Shown one piece after another: positions 57,763-64,000 of a stretch of DNA of 64,000 nucleotides (the first letter of the stretch is position 1; every line of letters starts with the position of its first letter). The position numbers and the translations under genes are program-made. Origin of the DNA: Fenollaria timonensis (GTDB taxonomy: Bacteria > Bacillota > Clostridia > Tissierellales > Peptoniphilaceae); assembly GCF_001457835.1 (NCBI RefSeq), contig NZ_LN898229.1, positions 426,082 through 490,081 of the forward strand, in the 5' to 3' direction. Under the pieces are notes generated by a model. The model saw nothing but the letters and a program-made list of their open reading frames with translations. It was not told the DNA's origin and did no database searches.

Positions 57763-59730
57763 ATGAGCAAAAAAGAAAAAGCAACAGATCTTTGGGTGTA
57801 TGATCTTCTTAAAGAAGCACATATTGACTTAGATCCGCAAGGCTCTTCAATAAAGGAACTTGATGATGCATTAAAGACAGCATCTAAGAGAGGAACTAGC
57901 AAAGTTGGCTATCCTGAGTATATAGGAGTAGTGCGTGATTTTATAATTGTCATTGAAGATAAAAAATCCATTTCTATGCACGAAAAACGAGATGATAATG
58001 ACATTTTATCTGAAGATATTGATTCAATATGTAATTATGCTGTCAATGGTGCTCTTTTTTATGGAAAACACCTTGTTAAAAACACTTCTTATAATAAAGT
58101 AATAGCCATAGGTGTGTCTGGTTCAGAAAAGAAACATAAGATTAGTCCTATATTTATAAATGAGAGAGAAGATTATTACGAGTTGAAAGAAATTGAAACA
58201 TTTATTTCATTTAATGAAGATAATATTCAAGAGTACTACACAAAAGAGATATTAAAAGAGGATACTGACTTTGAAAAAGAAACATCAGAAATACTTAAAG
58301 ACGCGGCTACGCTACATGAAGACTTAAGAAATTATGGCTCAATTCAAGATAAAGATAAACCTTTGATAGTTTCAGGAATACTTCTTGCCCTAAGAGAGAT
58401 AGAGTACGGATCTTTTTCTATTGATTCTTTGACAGGAGACACAAGAATTACAGACGGTCAAAAGATTTATAACGCCATCGAGGCAAATCTTCAAAGGGCA
58501 AATGTTTCTCCAGAAGTAAAGAGGGATAAGCTTCTTAGTCAGTTTGCAGTAATAAAGAACACTACAAAGATAAATCAGATAGATCCAGTGCTTGGCAAGA
58601 CACCTAACAAGCACTATACAGAGTTTCTTTATAAAAGCATATATAGATCCATAAGATTTCATCAATCGGGAGAGGACTACCTTGGCCGTTTTTATGGCGA
58701 GTTTATGTCCTACTCAGGTGGAGATGGTCAAAGCTTAGGAATAATACTTACACCAAGACATATAACAGAGTTATTCTGCGAACTTTTAGATTTAAAGCCA
58801 GAAGACAAGGTACTGGATCCATGTTGCGGAACGGCGGGATTTTTGATAGCTGCAATGCACAATATGCTTCAAAAAACAGATGATGAATTTGAAAAAAGTA
58901 ATATAAGGAAGAATCAATTATTCGGTATAGAAGATCAATCGTATATGTTTACCATAGCGACAACTAATATGATACTTAGAGGCGACGGCAAGAGTAATTT
59001 AGAGAATCAAGACTTTTTAAAGCAAAATCCAGCTAAGCTTCAATTAAAGGGATGTACTGTTGGGATGATGAACCCGCCATATTCACAAGGGTCTAAAGAT
59101 AATCCAGGACTTTATGAAATATCATTTACAGAACACCTTTTAGATTCCCTTGTAGAAGGAGCAAGAGTTGCAGTCATAGTGCCACAATCAACCATGACAG
59201 GCAAAACTAAGTATGAACAAGAAACAAAAGCCAATATACTTAAGCATCATACACTTGAAGGCGTAATAACCTTGAATAAAAACACATTCTACGGAGTTGG
59301 GACAAATCCTTGTATAGCAGTTTTTACAGCAGGAGTAGCGCATAATAAGGATAAAGTATGTAAATTTATAAATTTTGAAGACGATGGATTTGTAGTTGCG
59401 AAACACATAGGACTTTTAGAGACACCATCTGCAAAAGACAAAAAACAGCATCTTTTAGACGTTTGGTTCGATAGAGTTGAAGCTGAAACTAAGTTTTGCG
59501 TTGAAACAACCATAGAAGCAAGCGATGAGTGGCTTCATTCTTTCTACTACTTTAACGATGAAGTGCCAACAGATGAAGACTTTAGAAATACAATAGCAGA
59601 CTACATTACCTTTGAAGTCAATATGATTACTCACGGCAGAGGCTACCTTTTTGGCTTAGATGATGAAGAAGATATGGACGAAGCAGAAATTATATCCATG
59701 GCAGCAGAAGAGGACGAGAGATATGATTAA
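57763..59730 (+). CDS. BcgI-like restriction-modification subunit A (nuclease-MTase)
   Basis: A 655-residue HsdM-type adenine methyltransferase with an extra N-terminal domain. Residues about 48-68 (GYPEYIGVVRDFIIVIEDKK) fit a PD-(D/E)xK nuclease: P51-E52, D59, E65-x-K67. The methylase domain has DPCCGTAGF (SAM site, near 351) and NPPY (near 437). No HsdR gene is near. This nuclease-methylase fusion followed by an S-like gene is the type IIB BcgI layout rather than type I. RBS GAGGTG; it overlaps the specificity gene by 8 bp. Confidence 0.85.
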   Translation: MSKKEKATDLWVYDLLKEAHIDLDPQGSSIKELDDALKTASKRGTSKVGYPEYIGVVRDFIIVIEDKKSISMHEKRDDNDILSEDIDSICNYAVNGALFYGKHLVKNTSYNKVIAIGVSGSEKKHKISPIFINEREDYYELKEIETFISFNEDNIQEYYTKEILKEDTDFEKETSEILKDAATLHEDLRNYGSIQDKDKPLIVSGILLALREIEYGSFSIDSLTGDTRITDGQKIYNAIEANLQRANVSPEVKRDKLLSQFAVIKNTTKINQIDPVLGKTPNKHYTEFLYKSIYRSIRFHQSGEDYLGRFYGEFMSYSGGDGQSLGIILTPRHITELFCELLDLKPEDKVLDPCCGTAGFLIAAMHNMLQKTDDEFEKSNIRKNQLFGIEDQSYMFTIATTNMILRGDGKSNLENQDFLKQNPAKLQLKGCTVGMMNPPYSQGSKDNPGLYEISFTEHLLDSLVEGARVAVIVPQSTMTGKTKYEQETKANILKHHTLEGVITLNKNTFYGVGTNPCIAVFTAGVAHNKDKVCKFINFEDDGFVVAKHIGLLETPSAKDKKQHLLDVWFDRVEAETKFCVETTIEASDEWLHSFYYFNDEVPTDEDFRNTIADYITFEVNMITHGRGYLFGLDDEEDMDEAEIISMAAEEDERYD

Positions 59731-60775
59731 AGATAGATTGTCCTTAAATGATGTTGAGTGGGGCGAGTTTAGGATAAAAGACTTGTTTGATGTTGTTCAA
59801 AGAGGTAAAAGACTTAAAGTAGAAGACAGAATTTCTGGAGATGTGCCATTTGTAACTGCTGGAATGAGCAATAACGGGATTAGTACTTTCATAAAAAATC
59901 AAACTCAAAAAGAATATTATAAAGCTATAACAATTGATATGTTTGGAAACGCATTTTATCAAAATGGTAAATTTAAATGCGATGATAATATTACTGTTTT
60001 AAAAAATAAAATTTATTCGAAAGAGATATATTTGTTTTTAGCAAGTCGTATAAATATATTATCGGAGAAGTACTCATATGGCAAGCAGCTTAGACCAAAT
60101 AGGTTAGACAGAGATATAATAATATTACCTATAGATAATAACGGAAAACCTAATTGGCAATTCATGGAAGATTACATCAAGCAAGAACAAAAAATAATCG
60201 CACAAAAAGTTATTAACTATTATGAAGATAAAATTATAAAGACAGGCTTTGATCTACTTGGACTTGAGGATGCAAAGTGGCGTAGCTTTAAGATAAAAGA
60301 TATATTTGACATAAAAGCAGTCAAAGGCAAAACTTTGTCCTCATATCCAGAAGGTGCTACTCCATACGTTTCGACATCAAGCTTAAATAATGGAGTTAGT
60401 GGTTATGTTGATGCTAAAGATGGTATCAGCAATGAGAAATGTATATCTATCGACCCTATAGCTGGTAAGGCTTTCTATCATAATTATAACTTTGTTGGCA
60501 GAGGTGGAGCTGGATCAGCAATAAATCTTTTATATAATCAAAATTTGGATGAAAATAATTCTCAATTTATTTTGACCATGATAGAAAAAGTATCAAGAGA
60601 AAAAGCTTCATATGGTGTTGCTTTAAATGGTGAGAGGTTAAAAAATATGAGATTAACCTTACCAGTAGATGAAAAGGGCGAGCCTCATTGGGATTACATG
60701 AGTAAGTTTATGGAAAAGATTGAACAAGAAAAGCTCGAGAAAGCGCTTAACTATATATATATATATATAAGTTAG
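59723..60775 (+). CDS. Specificity subunit with two target-recognition domains
   Basis: A 350-residue S/BcgIB-like protein with two TRDs: WGEFRIKDLFDVVQRGKRL... (about 10-155) and WRSFKIKDIFDIKAVKGKTL... (about 185-325), joined by coiled-coil helices (IAQKVINYYEDKIIK). The reading frame ends inside a (TA)9 tract (…ALNYIYIYIS). Loss of one TA joins it in frame to a third TRD at 60776-61311 and would give 528 residues. ATG 59723 overlaps the end of the methylase gene. Confidence 0.9.
   Translation: MIKDRLSLNDVEWGEFRIKDLFDVVQRGKRLKVEDRISGDVPFVTAGMSNNGISTFIKNQTQKEYYKAITIDMFGNAFYQNGKFKCDDNITVLKNKIYSKEIYLFLASRINILSEKYSYGKQLRPNRLDRDIIILPIDNNGKPNWQFMEDYIKQEQKIIAQKVINYYEDKIIKTGFDLLGLEDAKWRSFKIKDIFDIKAVKGKTLSSYPEGATPYVSTSSLNNGVSGYVDAKDGISNEKCISIDPIAGKAFYHNYNFVGRGGAGSAINLLYNQNLDENNSQFILTMIEKVSREKASYGVALNGERLKNMRLTLPVDEKGEPHWDYMSKFMEKIEQEKLEKALNYIYIYIS
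60752..60769 (+). repeat. (TA)9 tract in the specificity gene
   Basis: Nine uninterrupted TA units inside the coding sequence at the junction between TRD2 and a third TRD. With nine units the frame stops at 60773-60775; with eight, it runs open to 61311. Dinucleotide tracts of this kind are known substrates for slipped-strand changes. Confidence 0.9.
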
Positions 60776-61311
60776 CCATTTGCGAGGCGCGTAAGCTTCC
60801 TAAACTTGAAGAAAAAGAGTGGGGAGAGTTTTGGCTTGAGGATATTGTGGATATTAAATCTGGAATCGATATTTATGAAAAAGAACGAGTTGATGGAAAT
60901 ATTCCTTATATAACTGCTAAATCTGTTGACAATGGTATTGGCTATTTTGTAAGCAATACTAACAAAACATTAGAGAGCGATTGTATAAGTATAAATCGTA
61001 ATGGTTCAGTGGGATACGCTTTTTATCATCCATATCCTGCATTATTTGGTAATGATACTAGAAAATTAGTTCAAAAAAATAAGAATAAATATAATTCTAT
61101 TTTTATGACAAGATGTTTAATCAATCAAAAAGAAAAATACGGTTATGGATATAAAATGGGAACGGAAAGATTAAAAAGACAAAAACTTCTTCTTCCTATA
61201 AACAAATTTGGCAAACCAGACTATAGCTACATGAAAAAATACATGCAGATAGAGGAAATAAAACAGGCATATAAAATCGTTGATTACTATATAAAATCAA
61301 TTCAAGCATAA
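60776..61311 (+). CDS. Third target-recognition domain, out of frame
   Basis: After the stop, the sequence in the other frame reads LPKLEEKEWGEFWLEDIVDIKSG and continues for about 170 residues as a complete TRD ending KIVDYYIKSIQA, homologous in layout to the first two. There is no good ribosome site; a GTG at 60847 is the first possible start, and that would cut the domain. It is best read as a downstream module of the same gene. Confidence 0.85.
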
Positions 61312-61332
61312 GCGTGGCAGTCCCACGCTTTT
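61288..61332 (+). repeat. 45-bp duplication, left copy (S-gene end and terminator)
   Basis: Identical to 61893-61937. It covers the codons for YIKSIQA, the stop, and the terminator AAGCGTGG CAGTC CCACGCTT (61310-61330) with T tail. Confidence 0.9.
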
Positions 61333-61336
61333 CTTT

Positions 61337-61546
61337 AGAACTTTTAAGAGATTAAAACCTAAGAAAGTTTATGTTAATGATGCAATGCCAGAAAGTGTAT
61401 TTGAAAATAGAACAGAAATAAGATCTAGACTTAAAAACAATGGACTAGAAAAAGTTTATCTCTATAAAGGAGAATATATTGTAATTACAGGAGTAGGATC
61501 GAATGGATTTATAGTATCAGTTTATCCAGGAGGAGGTTCAAAATAA
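61337..61546 (+). pseudogene. Truncated toxin-like C-terminal fragment
   Basis: An open stretch of about 69 codons without a proper start (RLKPKKVYVNDAMPESVF..., ending IVSVYPGGGSK). The basic, compact fold-like composition and the direct coupling (TAATG) to a small acidic protein are typical of a polymorphic-toxin tip with its immunity gene. The first ATG is at 61385 and has no ribosome site. I cannot name the toxin family. Confidence 0.5.
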
Positions 61547-61878
61547 TGAGAAAATTAATAATAATGTTAGACTTTGTATCTGGTCCGCTTTGGAAGGATA
61601 TTTATGACGCAAAAAAGAAAGAATTAGTTACAGGCATAGATGTAGTTGACAATGATGAATACATTCAAAATCTAAATGATGAAATTTCTAATTTATATTC
61701 ATCTTATTACAAAATCAACTATAAAGATGAAGCATTATATTTTGATAAAGAACAAGAAAAGAAAGATAAATATAAAATGCTTGGTCTATTAGAAAAGCTT
61801 AGAAAAAGACTTGATGAATTAAACGATGGCTCTTTTGAAATTGATGACAGAGAAACTGAGAGAGTTAGAAATTTATAA
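61546..61878 (+). CDS. Small acidic protein, candidate immunity protein
   Basis: A 110-residue acidic, helical protein (KLIIMLDFVSGPLWKD, DEYIQNLNDEISNLYSSYY) with AGGAGG 9-12 bp upstream inside the preceding fragment. Its ATG overlaps the stop of that fragment, the usual toxin-immunity arrangement. No family is recognised; immunity function is inference from context. Confidence 0.6.
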   Translation: MRKLIIMLDFVSGPLWKDIYDAKKKELVTGIDVVDNDEYIQNLNDEISNLYSSYYKINYKDEALYFDKEQEKKDKYKMLGLLEKLRKRLDELNDGSFEIDDRETERVRNL

Positions 61879-61892
61879 AGAAGAAAAACAGT

Positions 61893-61937
61893 TATATAAA
61901 ATCAATTCAAGCATAAGCGTGGCAGTCCCACGCTTTT
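61893..61937 (+). repeat. 45-bp duplication, right copy (terminator)
   Basis: Second copy of 61288-61332 with the terminator at 61915-61937. It is followed by TCTATTGCCATAA, as at 57654. 61938-62118 has no gene apart from the arsR promoter region. Confidence 0.9.
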
Positions 61938-62060
61938 TCTATTGCCATAAATAATATCAATACCAAACCCATCCATTATAAAGAAATTTAATGCATCTGT
62001 AAATTCTCCTATTTAGAGCAAATATATAGAAAAAATTCTATATATTTAGTAAAAACATAT

Positions 62061-62089
62061 TGACTTTTTTCTATATGTATGTTAGTATT
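62061..62089 (+). promoter_or_regulatory. arsR-arsM promoter/operator region
   Basis: TTGACT, 17-bp spacer and TAGTAT lie in this segment, interleaved with ATA-rich partial dyads (CTATATATTTAG, CTATATGTATG) suited to ArsR binding. AAAGGAG precedes the arsR ATG. Confidence 0.6.
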
Positions 62090-62118
62090 GATTTAGAAAG
62101 AAGAAAGGAGCGAAAAAT

Positions 62119-62442
62119 ATGGTTGAAAATATTTATGAATCTATTTCTAAAAAGCTTAAGGCGATATCGGATCAAAAGAGGCTAAAGATTGTTGACATGC
62201 TATCTTGCGGGGAGCTATGTGCCTGTGAGATTCTTGAAAAGTTTGACATCACTCAGCCAACTTTGTCGAGTGACATGAAAAAGCTTGAGGAGGCAAAGCT
62301 TGTCAAGAGCCGACGCGAGGGCAAGAATACTTACTACACGCTAAACAAAAAGGCGCTTGAGCACTTCCTTGAGCAGCTTGAGTACATCTTTGGTGACAAG
62401 CCTGATTGCATCTGTCACAGTGAGGAGAAGATGGATTACTAA
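62119..62442 (+). CDS. arsR: ArsR family metalloregulator
   Basis: A 107-residue winged-helix repressor. SCGELCACEILEKFDITQPTLSSDMKKL contains the ELCVC-type metal site (as ELCAC) at the start of the recognition helix, which binds As(III)/Sb(III) in ArsR (quoted by its ends SCGELCACEIL and TQPTLSSDMKKL). It probably represses itself and arsM. The C-terminus has a further DCICH cysteine pair. Confidence 0.92.
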   Translation: MVENIYESISKKLKAISDQKRLKIVDMLSCGELCACEILEKFDITQPTLSSDMKKLEEAKLVKSRREGKNTYYTLNKKALEHFLEQLEYIFGDKPDCICHSEEKMDY

Positions 62443-62491
62443 TTTTAGGCAAGATTGAATTTATACGATACAATTAGATAAGGAGGCTAGT

Positions 62492-63562
62492 ATGAAAGAT
62501 ATTAGAGAAGAAGTTAAGAATTATTACTCGAAGGTAACTACTGTTGATGACGGCAAGATGGAGACTAAGATCTGCTCCTGCGCTCTTGATGGCAGTCCTA
62601 AGTACATTAACGAGGCGAGAAAGATGATTCCTGATGAGATTATCAAGCACTTTTACGGCTGTGGATCACCGATACCGCCTGCACTTGAAGGTATGACTGT
62701 TCTTGACCTTGGCTGCGGCACTGGTCTTGACGTTTACACCATTTCTAAATTAGTCGGGGAGCATGGCAGGGTCATAGGTGTCGACATGAACGACGATCAG
62801 CTTGCCATTGCTAGAAAATATCAAGATGAGATGGCGGAAAAGTTCGGCTACAAGAAGTCCAACGTTGAGTTCAAAAAGGGCTACATCGAAGATTTGAAGT
62901 CTATTGGCATTGAAGATGGCACAGTGGACATAGTCATTTCAAACTGCGTTATCAACCTAAGTCCTTACAAGGAAGAGGTATTTAAAGAGATTTGGCGCGT
63001 TCTTAAGACTGGCGGCGAGCTTTACTTTGCGGACATATTCGCGGACAGACGCTTTGGAGAAGATATCTCTATGGATTTAATTCTAAGGGGCGAGTGCTTG
63101 GGCGGCGCTATGTATATAGAAGACTTTAGACGTCTACTTAGAAAGATAGGTTGGGAAGACTTTAGATATATTAAATCAAATAAGGCTGCCATTGACAATG
63201 AAGATATCGAGGTAATGGTAGGCAATGTAGAGTTTTACTCTCACACTATAAAGGCTGTTAAACTACCTGAACTAATTGAGGACATCTGTGAGAACTATGG
63301 ACAAGTAGCGACTTATAGAGGCGGCATTGAAGGCTCGGAGCACTACTTCGACCTTGATGACCACCACAGATTTTACAAGAATCTTCCGCTTGCTGTCTGC
63401 GGCAATAGCTGTGCGATGATTGAAAACACAAGACTTGCGAAGTACTTTGACATAATGGGCGACAGAAGCGAACACTTCGGCGCTTTTAGTGGATGCTCCA
63501 CTGCGCCAAAGACTGATGGTGCAGCAAATGACGACTGCGGCTGCGGCACTGGCTGCTGCTAA
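62492..63562 (+). CDS. arsM: Arsenite methyltransferase
   Basis: A 356-residue ArsM-type SAM methyltransferase. The SAM loop is VLDLGCGTGLDVY, with SNCVINL and conserved cysteines (KICSC near 28, the SNC cysteine near 151), and a Cys-rich C-terminus (DDCGCGTGCC). It methylates trivalent arsenic. It is 49 bp after arsR with its own GGAGG. Confidence 0.92.
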   Translation: MKDIREEVKNYYSKVTTVDDGKMETKICSCALDGSPKYINEARKMIPDEIIKHFYGCGSPIPPALEGMTVLDLGCGTGLDVYTISKLVGEHGRVIGVDMNDDQLAIARKYQDEMAEKFGYKKSNVEFKKGYIEDLKSIGIEDGTVDIVISNCVINLSPYKEEVFKEIWRVLKTGGELYFADIFADRRFGEDISMDLILRGECLGGAMYIEDFRRLLRKIGWEDFRYIKSNKAAIDNEDIEVMVGNVEFYSHTIKAVKLPELIEDICENYGQVATYRGGIEGSEHYFDLDDHHRFYKNLPLAVCGNSCAMIENTRLAKYFDIMGDRSEHFGAFSGCSTAPKTDGAANDDCGCGTGCC

Positions 63563-63595
63563 AATTTTGCTAAGAGATATATAATAGAAGATAAA

Positions 63596-63630
63596 AAATA
63601 ACTGTGAGATTAATCTCACAGTTATTTTTT
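63596..63630. terminator. Bidirectional terminator after arsM
   Basis: AATAACTGTGAGA and TCTCACAGTTATT arms flanked by A and T runs; serves arsM and the converging minus-strand gene. Confidence 0.9.
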
Positions 63631-64000
63631 ACTCCTTACTCCACACTTGCCACTTCCTCATCTCGTTTTTTCTTAGTTCCTTCTCAGTATTTCCGTCCCT
63701 ATACTCCTTCAATTTTCTCAGCATATCCTCTTTCCCTTCAGGGAATTTTGCAAGCAGTGGCAAGGGATTGGTCTTGTGCGTTGCCTTGATTACTGTACTA
63801 TTCTCAAGATTTTGGAGTATATATATTTCCTCAGCTAAAACGTCTTTTATGGCAAGTCTCGTAAATTCTTTCGCGCGAACGAGGTCCTTAAGCGGCGCAC
63901 GCTTGAATATTACCGTAGTTACGAAGACTATTTCGAATGGCTTTATCTCGTTTAATAGTTTTGCCGTTCCTTCTCTATGAGCCAGGGTCAGCTCTTTGCC
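63629..64000 (-). CDS. Partial unidentified protein, runs off the window
   Basis: On the minus strand the frame is open from the window edge to a stop at 63629 (123 codons). The peptide (ELTLAHREGTAKLLNEIKPF..., FKRAPLKDLVRAKEFTRLAI, ending MRKWQVWSKE) shows good coding character. The 5' end lies beyond the window and no family is recognised. Confidence 0.7.
   Translation of the reverse strand, partial: GKELTLAHREGTAKLLNEIKPFEIVFVTTVIFKRAPLKDLVRAKEFTRLAIKDVLAEEIYILQNLENSTVIKATHKTNPLPLLAKFPEGKEDMLRKLKEYRDGNTEKELRKNEMRKWQVWSKE

Overview
The window is an AT-rich Firmicutes/Clostridia-type chromosome centred on the replication origin. The anti-Shine-Dalgarno end of the 16S rRNA, the strong GGAGG ribosome sites and the order parA-parB, rsmG, mnmG, mnmE, jag, yidC, yidD, rnpA, rpmH | oriC | dnaA, dnaN, S4-protein, recF, gyrB, gyrA all say low-GC Gram-positive. 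The S-layer protein, folate cyclodeaminase and arsM suggest an anaerobe; Tissierellales/Peptoniphilaceae is a plausible but untested placement. Nearly all housekeeping genes left of oriC are on the minus strand and those right of it on the plus strand, as expected for two diverging replichores.

Layout. 1-8.5 kb is an accessory block: DUF2922 and DUF1659 small proteins divergent from an alternative sigma factor, a chain of hairpins, an FRG-domain/ImmA-IrrE pair, and two inverted IS30-family copies, one of which splits a membrane-protein gene. 8.5-12 kb holds a 1147-residue S-layer-homology protein. 12-13.2 kb is non-coding, with an 18-bp repeat array and a strongly supported structured RNA gene. 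13.2-18.3 kb holds an AlbA_2 ATPase-like regulator, a folate cyclodeaminase, an atypical PhzF protein and parAB with parS sites. 18.6-27.5 kb holds two small lipoproteins and the conserved left-origin genes. 27.5-30.9 kb is a repeat-rich interval that separates rpmH from dnaA and contains an inserted AAA/DUF4143 ATPase behind four 33-bp iterons.

30.9-42.5 kb is the dnaA-gyrA cluster followed by an RsbV/RsbW/SigB-like partner-switch module and the lipoate genes lplA-lipA. 42.7-44 kb is IS30 copy 3, then a five-gene oligopeptide-type ABC transporter. 49.2-54.4 kb is one rRNA operon (16S-23S-5S) without tRNAs but with a 39-codon membrane-peptide ORF in the spacer. 54.4-64 kb is accessory again: a MerR regulator, a membrane-anchored protein, an IS3 element inserted in the loop of a terminator, a BcgI-like restriction-modification locus whose specificity gene contains (TA)9, a toxin-tail/immunity remnant flanked by a 45-bp duplication, and arsR-arsM.

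The most notable signals are the (TA)9 tract that can splice a third target-recognition domain onto the specificity subunit; three IS30-type copies each with a 14-bp target duplication; phase-perfect 18-bp degenerate arrays at several intergenic sites; an unassigned ~310-nt RNA gene; a 62-nt dispersed element with a covarying stem; and repeated terminator sequences that border exchanged gene cassettes.
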